From Delphinapterus leucas (lineage: Eukaryota; Chordata; Mammalia; Artiodactyla; Monodontidae), in the NCBI RefSeq assembly GCF_002288925.2, contig NW_022098004.1, positions 10,583,980 to 10,647,979 on the forward strand: a DNA stretch of 64,000 nucleotides, read 5' to 3'. This document shows, in pieces, positions 47,509-59,181 of the stretch. Numbering within the stretch: the first letter of the stretch is position 1; each line of letters starts with the position of its first letter. Made by a program: the position numbers and the translations under genes. Below the pieces are notes generated by a model. It searched no databases and was not told the DNA's origin. It was given only the letters and a program-made list of their open reading frames with translations.

Positions 47509-48236
47509 GTAAGTGATGCTGCAAATTCAGTGCTGTCGTTGGTGGGACGCACCCTTTGCTGCTGGGCAAACTTAAGTCATGCTAAGTACGCTTGAGCCTT
47601 TTACTAACTCACCTGACACACAGTAGATGATGGCTTTTGGTGCTTATGCAAGAGCAAGGGAGGATTGGTGGGTTTTTCGTGTGAGTAGTTTCATCAATAC
47701 ATACACCCCAGAGGGGTGTTCAGCAAACGCCTTTCTGCTTAGCAATTTCAATATTCTGACCAGGCTGCCATATGCCCCACGTGCATTTGTTAAACAAAGA
47801 ATTATGAAACTTAGATGGTCCACACTTACAGTGTCAGATGAATATTTGAAGCAATTCTCTTATTATCTGGAGTAGAATTGAACTTTGAGCCCTGTCTCCT
47901 GCACATCACTGTTGAGAATAGGTGGCTCCAAGTTTTTTCCAGGTAGATTAAAAATAAAAAGCATCCTTGAGTTGCATGGCCTTTGTGGTTCTGGAAAAGG
48001 GAAGAGCGTTTTCTGTCCACACACATGTGCTTGGGAAAAGGTCACCCATTTTCTCTCTCTGGTGTTCCTACCACTTGGAAAATGAAATAACTGAGTGTTT
48101 TCACTTCATAAGAGTAGAAATGAATGTCAGCTGATGGTCAAACACCCCACTCTGTAAAAATGGCCACTACCTGTCTCTGAGCCCATCTCCAATGCACGAT
48201 GTGGATGTCAGAAATATTCTGTTCTTTTCCACTTAG
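47509..48236 (+). other. ADAMTS18: ADAMTS18 intron L/M
   Basis: 728-bp phase-1 intron with no recognised repeat or gene. Confidence 0.88.
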
Positions 48237-48481
48237 AATATTATCCGGTTGTCACCGTCCCACCGGGCGCCCGCAGCATCGAGGTCCAGGAGCTTCAGAT
48301 ATCCTCCAGTTACCTCGCCGTCCGAAGCCTCAGTCACAAGTATTACCTCACGGGGGGCTGGAGCATCGACTGGCCAGGGGAGTTCGCCTTCGCGGGGACG
48401 GTGTTTGAGTACCAGCGCACCTTCAACCACCCAGAACGCCTGTCCGCGCTGGGACCCACCAATGAGACCCTGGTCTTTGAA
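48237..48481 (+). CDS. ADAMTS18: ADAMTS18 exon M: spacer domain
   Basis: Finishes Glu598 (G|AA) and encodes residues 599-679, ending in phase 0; acceptor 'ccacttag', donor GAA|GTAAGC. The cysteine-free spacer starts YYPVVTVPPGARSIEVQEL, continues SSSYLAVRSLSHKYYLTGGW and SIDWPGEF, and ends GPTNETLVFE with an N-glycosylation sequon at 673. The spacer is known in the family as a substrate- and matrix-binding exosite. This exon is strikingly GC- and CpG-rich compared with its AT-rich surroundings, and it shows more changes from human (by recall) than the protease exons. Confidence 0.97.
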
Positions 48482-49574
48482 GTAAGCCCCTTCTCTTTAT
48501 TCAGTTCTCAGTGCCTCTTGTGGAATTTATAGTGATGACCCCGATTTGAGCTAGCTTAAAAAAATCCTAGTTCAAATTTGTTTCCTAATAGGCTAAATCT
48601 CAATGTGCAAAGGGGAAAAGACAGCAGCTCCATCTGGGGGAAGCGGGCAGGGATCCAATGGGTCCCGGAGAGAATGTGTTGATGTTCACATGCAGATGCG
48701 GGTACACTTGGCTGTTCTGAATGCTGAGGAATATACAAGGAATCGTCTTTACATGATTCCAGTTTTTGTCTGTGTCTGCTGTTGGGATCATCCATGGTGG
48801 CTGTTCATCACATAGATCCGCTGGCCTAGGAGGCAGAGTGATGTAACAGAAAGCACACTTGCTTGATGTCAGGAAAGTGTTAGTCATAGCAAACCACCTT
48901 ACTTTTGTAAGCTATCATTTCTTTAGAGGTGAGAAAAGAAAAAAAATAAGTGGGTAATGATGAGGATAATAAAAACAGCCACCATGTCTGCAAATGACTC
49001 TGTAACGCAATTATCCTGGGTACATTTTCTTTGGTCCTCGTCACGTCTCTGGGTTTGCTTTTTCCAGTGTGTAAAATGGGGCTAATCGTGCACTTTCAGA
49101 GGCACGTGATTTGCTTGAGGTTGTGTAGAAGTCGTGGCCACCATGTACTGAGGACTCATGTGACCAGGCACTCCTGTTAGTCACGTGGAGTTTCAATTTC
49201 TCACTTGCAAAATTGGGATAGAAAACCTACCTCACTGACTTGCCAAAAAAATAAGCAAAGAAGTGTGAAGAAATGTTAAAAGATTTGCCTAACTCACATA
49301 GCTAGGAAAAAAGCAGAGTTGAATTGGAGCCCAAATCTTTTCCATCTACAAGTATGATATCTCCTCTCAGTCCAGTCACACTGCTATACTCTTCTGGAAT
49401 CAAGGAAACATAAGCTTAATTCAGCTATTATTGTTATTATTTAAGGTACTAGTCTTAAACATTTACTAAGGAAGATGAATAAAAAAAGATAGTTTAAAAG
49501 TATGACTACATAGAACTTTTTTCCCCCTTGAAGGGACCTATTTTATTTTATTTTAATTTTTGCTATGAAATACA

Positions 49575-49976
49575 TTTTTTTTTTTTTTTTTGGCTGTGTT
49601 GGGTCTTCGTTGCTGCACGCGGGCTATCTCTATTTGCAGCGAGCAGGGGCTACTCTTCATTGTGGTGGCTTCTCTTGTTGTGGAGCACGGGCTCTAGGTG
49701 TACGGGCTTCAGTAGTTGCAGCACACGGGCTCAGTAGTTGTGGCATGCAGGCCCTAGAGCGCACGGGCTTCCGTAGTTGCGTTGCGCGGGCTCTAGGGTG
49801 CGCGGGCTTCAGTAGTTGTGGTGCGTGGGCTCAGTAGTTGTGGCTTGTGGGCTCTAGAGCTCAGGCTCAGTAGTTGTGGCGCACGGGCTTAGTTGCTCCA
49901 CCACATGTGGGATCTTCCCCGACCAGGGATAGAACCCGTGTCCCTTGCATTGGCAGGCGGATTCTTAAGCACTGCG
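49575..49976 (-). mobile_element. Expanded long CHR-type SINE missing its head
   Basis: Reverse-oriented, with a 17-T tail and 'ggctgtgttgggtcttcgtt'. At 402 bp it exceeds the other long copies here (300-360 bp), because the 'gggcttcagtagttgtggc' type segments recur more often. The usual head sequence (ccaccagggaagtccc) is absent: at 49977 the SINE abuts directly the T-rich end of an antisense L1. Confidence 0.88.
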
Positions 49977-50464
49977 TTTTTTATTTTTTTAATTTTTATT
50001 TTATATTAGAGTATATTTGATTAACAATGTGTTAGTTTCAGGTGTACAGCAAAATGATTCAGTTATACATATACATGTATCTATTCTTTTTCAAATTCTT
50101 TTCCCATTTAGGTTAATACAGAGTATCGAGCAGAGTTCCCTGTGCTATACAGTAGGTCTTTGTTGGTTATCTATTTTAAATATAACAGTGTGTACATGTC
50201 AATCCCAAACTACCAATCTATCTCTTCCCCCCACCCTTCCCCCTGGCAACCGGAAGTTCATTCTCTAAGACTGTGAGTCTATATCTGTTTTGTAAATAAG
50301 TTTATTTGCATCTTTTTTTTTTAGATTCTCCATATAAGTGATATCATGATATTTGTTTTTGTCTGTCTGACTTACTTCACTTAGTATGTTAATCTCTAGG
50401 TCCATCCATGTTGCTGCAAATGGCATTCTTTTTAATGGCTGAGTAATATTCCGTTGTATATAGA
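49977..50464 (-). mobile_element. Antisense L1 3' end
   Basis: T-rich start, then 'gtgttagtttcaggtgtaca', 'tccctgtgctatacagtagg', and the antisense end of ORF2 ('ggtccatccatgttgctgca', 'ggctgagtaatattccgttg'). Confidence 0.88.
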
Positions 50465-51083
50465 CCAAACATAACTTTGGATTCTAAGTCAGATGTTGTA
50501 CCCATTGTATGGTTAAGAGTACAGACTTGTAATTAGCTATGTAACTTGGACAAGTATCTTCACCTCTGTGTCACTTAATGTCCACATTTGTAAAAATGGG
50601 CAAACAATACCAGCTGACTGTCAGTGCTAGCATAAGAAGAATTGAAGATAACTTCAGTGCTTACAGAGTGCTTGGCGCATAACGTTTCTAACTGTTACCA
50701 TACTTCTGCCTTCTGAGCATATAACAGATATATTTTTTAAAAACCTAAACCTCAGACCATGATGAGCAAACTGGCAACCACAGGCCAAATCCAGCTCCCA
50801 GATCTTCATAATTTTTTAAAAATGGATCAGAGGTTTAATATCAGGTGATTTCTTATAAAAATATAGATTTTGACATCTTTCACGAAAAAGGAACTTCTGG
50901 TCCCAGTAGATATTTGAGTTTGCAACCCTGGCCCTAGGTCTTGACCGTGGGTTAATTTCCCATTATCTTGTGAACTTGAGATACTAGGTCCTGTCATCTC
51001 TGTCTGTGTGATAGAAGGTCCTGCAAAGATTTCACAATTGAGAGCAGCTGTCTTTAGGAAATATTCTTCCAACCCTCTCAGGT

Positions 51084-52270
51084 CTTTTTTTTTTTATATT
51101 GGAATATAGTTGATTTACAATGTTGTGTTAGTTTCAGGTGTACAGCAAAGTGATTCAATTATACATATACATGTACCTATTCTTTTTCAGATTGTTTACC
51201 CATATAGGTTATTACAGAGTATTGAGTAGAGTTCCTTGTGCTATACAGTAGGTCCTTGTTGGTTATCTACTTTATATATAGTAGTGTGTGTGTGTGTGAA
51301 TGTGTGTGTGTGTGTTAATCCCAAGCTCCTAATTTGTGTGTGTGTGTGTTTACATATTTATTTTTTTAACATCTTAATTGGAGTATAATTGCTTTACAAT
51401 GGTGTGTTAGTTTCTGCTTTATAACACAGTGAATCAGCTATACATATGCATATATCCCCATATCTCCTCCCTCTTGCGTCTCCCCCTCACCCTCTCTATC
51501 CCACCCTTCAAGGGGGACACAAAGCACCGCCAAGCTCCTAATTTATCCCTGGCTGCCACATTTCCCCTTTGGTAACCGTAAGTTTGTTTTCTAAATCTGC
51601 ATGATTGTTTTATAAATAAGTTCATTTGTATAATTTTTTAAAAATTAGATTCCCTATATGAGTGACGTCATATGGTATTTGTCTTTCTCTGTCTGACTTA
51701 CTTCACTTAGTGTGATAATCTCTAGGTCCATCCGTGTTGCTGCAAATACCATTATTTCATTCGTTTTTATGGCTGAATAGTATTCCATTGTATACATGTA
51801 CCACATCTTCTTTATCCACTCCTCTGTCGATGGACATTTAGGTTCCTTCCATGCCTCGGCTATTGTGAATAGTGCTTCAGTGAACACTGGGGTGCGTGTA
51901 TCTTTCCGAATTACGGTTTTGTCTGGGTATATGCCCAGGAGTGGGGTTGCTGGATCATATGGCAACTTTATTGTCAGTTATTTGAGGAACCTCCATACTG
52001 TTCTCCATAGTGGCTGCACCAATCTACATTCCCACCAACAGTGCAGGAGGGTTCCCTGTTCTCCACACCCTCTCCAGCATTTATTGTTTGTAGACTTTTT
52101 GATGATGGCCATTCTGACCAGTGCGAGCTGATACCTCGTTGTAGTTTTGATTTGCATTTCTCCCATAATTCGTGATGTTGAGCATCTTTTCGGCCATCTG
52201 TACGTCTTCTTTGGAGAAATGTCTATTAAGATCGTCTGCCCATTTTTTGATTGGGTTGTTTCTTTTATTT
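51084..52270 (-). mobile_element. Antisense L1 with a second L1 nested in it
   Basis: An L1 running on the minus strand: T-rich tail, 3'-UTR, then the ORF2 C-terminal coding part from about 51654 to 52290 (minus-strand frames 51654-51965 and 51978-52295 encode its Cys-rich end), interrupted by a frameshift. The 3'-UTR is split by a 194-bp insert at 51336-51529. Confidence 0.9.
51336..51529 (-). mobile_element. Nested L1 3' fragment
   Basis: A short antisense L1 3' terminus ('catcttaattggagtataat', 'gctttacaatggtgtgttag') inserted into the older L1. Perfect 15-bp repeats CCAAGCTCCTAATTT occur at 51321-51335 and 51530-51544. The A-tail is replaced by a TG-rich tract. Confidence 0.9.
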
Positions 52271-53261
52271 CAGAAGATGAGATTAGGAACCCCAAATCAA
52301 ATTAGACTATTTTTAGGATAGTTTGGAGCTCAACAATGAATCAAGGCCCTAAAATCACCCTGTAATTACACCTAAGGCATAGGAATCGAACTTTCTGGTT
52401 AAAGATTTTGAGACTTTTTATTCAGTCCTAATTTTTTAGGTGCATATATTTATTTCTTTTCTATCAAGCATTTGAGCAGCAAACATCTTTTCCATTTCTT
52501 TAGAAAAGGTGTATTTTCTTTAGAGAGGTATATTTAGCTTGCAAGGGATTCGTTTTAGAGCAACATGGTTTCATTAGTTTTGCCACGAGGCCTTTGATCC
52601 ATCTCTAAGCAGATGTACACAAACCAAGTTCTGTGGCTAGAAAGTTACCAAATTGGAAGGTGGGTGTCTCTCAGGGCTTCTGCCCCGGGCAACCAGAACT
52701 AAGTCCAAATGATTCCTCGTAAGAAATATGTGTTTTACTACTTGATGACAAGCAGCCATTTTTTGTCGTTGCTGTTTCTCTGTCCAGTTTTCTTCATAAT
52801 CACAAAGTCATTCCGGTAGGTTTTCACAGTTCTGTTTGTAATTTAAGGTTTGCTGTTAAACATACGTTATCTGCGGGAAAACACAACAAAGAATGAGACA
52901 GGAAGTGATGGAAAGTGCAAAGCAGAATCACAGAGTTCCTTCTGACTTTCATCTTTAGAACCTGAATGTCCCCTGTCATTGTCTGTGTTGATCAAATTGA
53001 CCAGATAATGGCCACATTGTCACCGAACGCTATGCCAGCCTGAAGCCGAGAATTTTTATTTGGGCTTTGCTTAATTGAAGCGTAGCTCCTTATCTCACTC
53101 ATCTCCATTATTTAGTGCTGATTAAAAGTAAACCTTTGGACTGTTCACCAGGTCCAAACATTTTCCTGACGATTAGGAGCTATTTTTGAGAAATGGAAGG
53201 GTGGCCTTAATTTGTGATGGAGTTCTGCAGAATCGGTCAGGTTCGTCATCGATTTTCTTAC

Positions 53262-53400
53262 AGGGAATTCCCAGGCGGCCCAGTGGTCAGGACTCCTCTT
53301 TCTCTCTGCCGAGGGCCTGGGTTCAATCCCTGGTCGAGGAACTAAGATCCCACAAGCCGTGGGGCACGGCCAGAAAACAAACTAAGAAACAAACAAAAAC
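53262..53400 (+). mobile_element. Short tRNA-derived SINE
   Basis: 'gggaattcccaggcggccca', 'gggttcaatccctggtcgag', 'aactaagatcccacaagccg' and an A-rich tail. Confidence 0.87.
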
Positions 53401-55107
53401 AGATGGATTGTCCTTGCAGATACAGACACCTCCTCGGGGGAAAAAAGCAAACACACAAACAATCAAAATGTAAGGATAAATTATTGGATAGATCTAGTAA
53501 AATTATAAAAACATAAAGTCTTCCCCAGGTTCAACTGGATATGTACGGTTTTACAAAATAACTTTCCCTACTATATAAATAGGGTAAAAACTATAATAAG
53601 ATCTCTATAAATACAAAATTGTAGTCTCACCACAATGCAGTAAGGTCACATTTGCTTAGCTGTTGTTTTTACAAAGTCTTACTTTATGTATACATTCTAC
53701 TTACAGATTCCATGAAAGCTTCAATTGATGTCCTAAGAATGTGACTTGTCTGAAAATATTCCAGAGGGAAACATGTATGATTAATTGGTCATGCCTTGCT
53801 TGTAGTTTTTAAAGGAGTTATGGTTTCATTCAAAACTTGCAACTATTTTAGGAGATTTTTAAAAATCCAATCCAGTAACCTCGTATTATGTCTATTTTAT
53901 CTTTTCAAAGAATTTGGGCTAATGACTTTAATATTTAAATTGTACTTTATTGCTCTCAGGAGAACATCATCAAATTTCAGGTCAGTTTTTATCGCATGCT
54001 CATGCCTTTCCAAAATCGAGAGAACGCAGTGACTTTAAAAACTGAAAATCACAATAAGTGATAAATTACATTTTCCCAAACTGGGCTATATATCAACATC
54101 CAAGTAATCCATGGCCTTCTTCTTTAAAGGAAGTTAAATAAAGTTCATATGCCTTTCCATGCAACTATGAATTGAACTAAAATGAATACTTTTGGAGCCA
54201 AAAGTATGTTCAGTCCAATACGAAATGTTGAATGTGTTTCACAATCCTGTGGGATGATGAAAGTGGGAACCTACCAAATGGAAAGTGCTGTTCTATCCAC
54301 AGAAAGTATAAGTCTGTGAAAGAAAGCATTTTCTCTCTTGGCCGCTTAAAATGACTGCACGTTCACTGAGCTCGTATTATAGTGTAAAATTCAGCAGAAG
54401 GGTGTGTTTGCCAGAACACATGAGGATAGCAGTGTAAGGATAATGTCCCTTTTTATATCTCACTCATTTATTTTAATCAGATCCTCCCAATATCTTAGCT
54501 AAGTCTTATCTTCATCTACTTTGGCATGTGTTGATTTAGGTAGCTACCTTCAAAGCAGTATTCCTCTGTTTATTTTCTCTTGACGTCTGATAGAAGAAAA
54601 CTAAACTTTTGTTGAGTGCCCATTTGGGCCCAGCCCTGTATAGACATTGGAGATGCACCAATGGTTAAGACATAAATCATGTCAGCAAATCATTATAGTC
54701 TCAGGTCTTTAAAAAATGTAAAGAGCGAGTTTTGGTAGGCTGATCCCATTCTTTTTGGAAGCAACGTGGGTTTGAACAGGGAACATCTCTATAAATAGTT
54801 GGTGATACGGGTCACTCAGATACTCCTCTGTCACTTTGCGTGAGTCACTTAAACTATCTGAGGCCCAGTCTTCTCATTTGGGAAATGATTTCCCCAGACT
54901 AAACTAATATCTTCTACTCTGTCCTGTAACACTGTCTTGAAGCACTTCTAAGCACCTGAAACCCTATGTTGCCAAAAGATGACTTAACTCCTCTTTGTAG
55001 ATTCCACAATTGGCACAGTATCTGGAACGTCGTGGTCACTCAAAAACAAAAATTTACTGAATGAATGACATCCAATGATAAAATTCATTCATTCATTTAA
55101 AGAGTAG

Positions 55108-55375
55108 AAGGACTTCCCTGGTGGCACAGTGGATAAGACTCCACGTTCACAATGTAGGGGGCCCAGGTTTGATCCCTGGTCAGGGAACTAGATCCCACAT
55201 GCATGCCGCAACTAAGAGTTCACATGCCACAACTAAGGAGCCCACGGGCCGCAACTAAGGAGCCTGCCTGCCGCAACTAAGGAGCCCACGTGCTGCAACT
55301 AAGGAGCCCACCTCCTGCAACTGAGACCTGGTGCAACCAAAGAAATAAATAAATATTAAAAATAAAATAAATAAA
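55108..55375 (+). mobile_element. SINE with internal tandem amplification
   Basis: Head 'ggacttccctggtggcacag', tRNA-like 'ggtttgatccctggtcagg', then about six head-to-tail 21-23 bp units of the form GCCGCAACTAAGGAGCCCAC, and a tail of AAATA units. AGAGTAGAAG before and ATAGTAGAAT after may be the target duplication. Confidence 0.9.
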
Positions 55376-57118
55376 TAGTAGAATCTTCTTTCCAAGTTGA
55401 AAAATCATACATGGAGACAATAAATCGAGTGCAAGGAGACTTTCTCTGACCAAAGTCAAGAGTGACAGGGCCCAGAGGCCAGCCTCTCCTCCCCATTTCT
55501 GCCCTTCTGTCCCAAACCACAGTCGTAATCTGAAGTTCTCTGAAAGGCTTAGACTTCTGCGGTACACATTTTAAAAACCACTGGATTTCATCATCTCTTA
55601 GGACTAGTCCTAGAATTGTACAGTTGAAAGTTAAGTACAGTGAAGGGCATTTAAATATTGAAATTTGATCTCCTCAATTGCATTTGAAGAATCGATCTGC
55701 TTTCTGAACGGCTTGCCTTTCCCAAAGTGAATAATTTACACGTAAGAACTTGCTGACCAGTTAGCTCACAGTTGACTTACCTTAATCTGGGAGAACAGCA
55801 ACTTGCCCTCCCAGGGTGGTGGGTTTAACAGATCTTTTCACTTATTTCTGGGTGTTTTCTAGTGCAAGGCAGGGGTAATGCAGTCCTGGGACAGATTGAC
55901 TGCTGTCAGTTAACCTCAAGAAATAAGTGCATGGCCTGACACAAAAGTGTCTTCTGCTTCTGGTTATTTTTAATGTCAGAACTTTACAGAATGTCTTCAT
56001 AGGGAAGCTCAGTTTAAATGGAAAACAGATTTTCACTTTTATCACCAAGTCATGCGCCTGCCTAATTTTCAAATGCAGTCTCTGTTACAAACCTTCATTC
56101 TTCTCGGAACCCGGATTCTACATGGTCCAACATTAGCAACAGGTGGATGTCAATTTAGGGTGAGCTGGCCCCTTAATTTCCTCAGTGGCCAAGAGGAAAT
56201 TCCTAAGGGTAATCAAGGATTTATATGATTGTCTGAGGTCTTAAATTTTTAGGCATTATTTAAGTCCATCAATCAACTTTTTATTTTGAAGTACAGACAT
56301 ACATATACATGTAAATGACTTGGAGAAATGGAGCTAATGTTCATGACCCTGTATCATATTTCTGCATTGCCCAGGGGAAAATGACTCACACACGTGCACA
56401 CCCCAGCACAGAAAGAAATCAATATTGATTTGGCAACCATATACTTTCTGAGATCACTACAGACACAGTTATTATAAACTAGATCATTTCCACATCTTTC
56501 TTTATTTCAGCTTATCCCCTACAACATGAGTCTGGCACAGAGTCTAAGGAATTTCTCATTGAACTAGTGCACTCATTAGTCATCTGAAAGATTTAAAAGT
56601 CAGCTTATATTTCAATAGTCTTCAGGATACTATGCATAGACCTACCGTATTTATTTTACTGGGTTTGGGAACACAAGAAAAACTAAATCTTCTGCACATC
56701 ACATAGCTAAATTGTGTGTGCGTGTGCGTGTGTATGTGTGTGTCTTGTACAAGGAATTAAATGTTGAAGTGGTAGAAATGTGAAAACTGAAGTTCAGAGT
56801 CGAAATTTACACGTCTTCGTTGAAAAATAATCATTTAATCTGAAGTAGACGTCGATATGCTGGGCGTTTTGAGTATGGCTGAAAATTTAATGTTTTTCCG
56901 TTTTGAGATTGAGCTATAGGTAATGTAAGGTCACTGGTTTTGTCCTTTGTATAAGTGCAGTGCAAAAGGCCCGTTTAAGATATAATTTTAGGGAGCCTTG
57001 GCAATGAGAATGAAAAACACAAAAATTCTCTTTTTTTTTCGTGATTAGTGAAGGTGTCCACTTAGAGATGATACATTCTTTAGAAGTGACTGAAGATCAG
57101 CTTTTTTTGCTAGCTGAT

Positions 57119-57262
57119 GCACTCTCACACTCTCTCTCTCCCCCCACTTCTCCCCACCTCCCCGCCTCCCCCTTCCCCCTCTCGTGCCCCTCCCCCTTTC
57201 TTCTTCCTCTCCTTTATTCTCTTTCTCTGTCTCTGTTTCTCTATCTGTCTCTCTCTCACACA
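57119..57262 (+). repeat. CT-rich polypyrimidine tract
   Basis: About 140 bp of almost pure C and T on the + strand. Frames on both strands across it are compositional artefacts. Confidence 0.93.
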
Positions 57263-58984
57263 CAACAGTGAATGAGTCATATTCTCCATCAAACTGTCAT
57301 GCAGTTGGAGGGTAGGTGAGGAAATTCATCATGAGTGTTTCATTTATAAAGTAACTTCATCTCTGTCTGATAAACAGTGAGTCAGGACGACATGATAACA
57401 CAGGTTGCTAGTCTAGGACTGAAATATGATCCCCTGTGTTTTTACAGCATTCCTTTTTTTAAAAAAAAAGTCTTAAAAATGAAAGCTCTCCTTTATGTTA
57501 AGGATTTTTTTTCTCTCTCTGTTAAGAGGCAAAAGGGCGTGTTTAACTCTTTGAAAACCCTTTCCCAATGAATCGTGTACCGAGAGAGAATCCTGCAGCT
57601 GACAAATACAGCAGCCTTTGTAATGACAGTAAGTGAGAAATAGGTTAACCACAGGCCAGTTTCAAGGCAGAAAAAGACATCTAAAGAAAATTACTATAAT
57701 AAACAACTTCCTCCGCTCTTTGGCAAAAGGAGATGATGGGGTGGCGGGGGACCAGGTAGACAGGCACATTGATCACTGAGTTGACCGTGTGCAAGCATCA
57801 CTGACAGAGACTTACCTTCTCAGCCAGCTCCTTCCTTGTGACCCTGCTGTCTGCATCCCCCGCCCCCCACAAGGGGAAGGGGCTGAAATGAGTAAAGATG
57901 TGCCTCACGATAAAATCAGTGTAAGGGAAAGGAGATTATCCAAGGAGCAGGGATGGGGTGAAGACACAAAACACAAAAGAGGCAAAGAAGTAATGGAGAA
58001 TAAATTCAGAACACATGATGGGAAACTCCAGACTCCAGAGGACGATTCAGATGTGCTTTCATGATGCCACATCATTTGTCTAGAGATTGCCATTTGCTAT
58101 TTGAAGTGCAGGCCTCCAGTTAACTCATGGCAAATACTTCTGTGACAGGTCAGAGAACACTATTTCTCTTCACTAAACTCTGAGGAATGTTGATGAGTTG
58201 AATTAGAACTGTAGTCGGGGTTCAATGTGTCAGCCCACACCTTTGAAGCTGCCTCACAGATGTACTTCCAAGGCCCCGATCGGGATCTTTGTGGTGCTGT
58301 GTCTTGTCAAATCCAACTCACTCACACCTAATTGCAGTGGTGATACCTGGTCATGTTTTTCAGGCTTTGAAACAAACAAGAAGGCAAAGACAACTGGCTG
58401 ATTTTTCACATCATGAGGCTTCCAAAAAATCACAGGATTATACAAAAACAGGAATTCACACTACAAAACTATCCCTTCCCTGACTTAGCCAATGCGTAAT
58501 GTACGGCGCAATTCATCATTTATCGGAAGGGGTCAATCTATAAAGCAGGTTGTACTTCAGCGGTTAAAACAGTGGTGAAATCCAACAGTTCTATAAATGC
58601 AGGGGAAAATAGACTGAGGAGATTAAAAATCATGTATCCTTAAGTCAGATATTAGCGTGTTCAAGAAACAACATTTTCAGGTTGGAACCCGATAGCACAA
58701 TGTAAATGTTATAGCATGCTCTTGGATCCCAGTGACAACGTCTTTTCAACAGTTCATCCAGTTTTTGGAACTTTAAATTAGAATCCTAGATGTGACATTT
58801 CAGAGCTGGAGATGCAGTGTCCCAAGAGTTAAGATGTCCAGTTTGGGAGTCGGACAATATCAGAGACTTGCGTTCTCAGTGTTGCTACTTACTAGCTACG
58901 GGACCTTGTGTATTGGTGCGTTCATCTACAGTACTAAGATATTAACAGCACTGTGCCTTCCTCATAGTATCGTTATCAGCTTTA

Positions 58985-59181
58985 TTATTTTTTTAATATT
59001 TATTTATTTGGTTGCCTCAGGTCTTCGTTGCGGCAGGTGGGCTCCTTAGTTGCGGCTCGCCGGCTCCTTAGTTGCGGCATGCATGTGGGCTCTAGTTCCT
59101 GGACCAGGGATCAAACCCGGGCCCCCTGCTTTGGCAGCGCAGAGTCTTATCCACTGCGCCACCAGGGAAGTCCCGAGTGTT
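58985..59181 (-). mobile_element. CHR-related SINE inserted into a MIR
   Basis: Reverse-oriented copy with 'aatatttatttatttggttg', 'ctccttagttgcggc' repeated and head 'ccaccagggaagtccc'. GTTATCAGCTTTA flanks it at 58972-58984 and 59182-59194. The surrounding MIR-like sequence ('ctacttactagctacgggac' before, 'agtgctttgcctggcataac' after) resumes on the other side. Confidence 0.93.

Noticed and set aside
55200..55330. Regular ~22-bp repeats resembling a CRISPR array
   Set aside because: The units are head to tail without spacers, inside a SINE in a mammalian genome.
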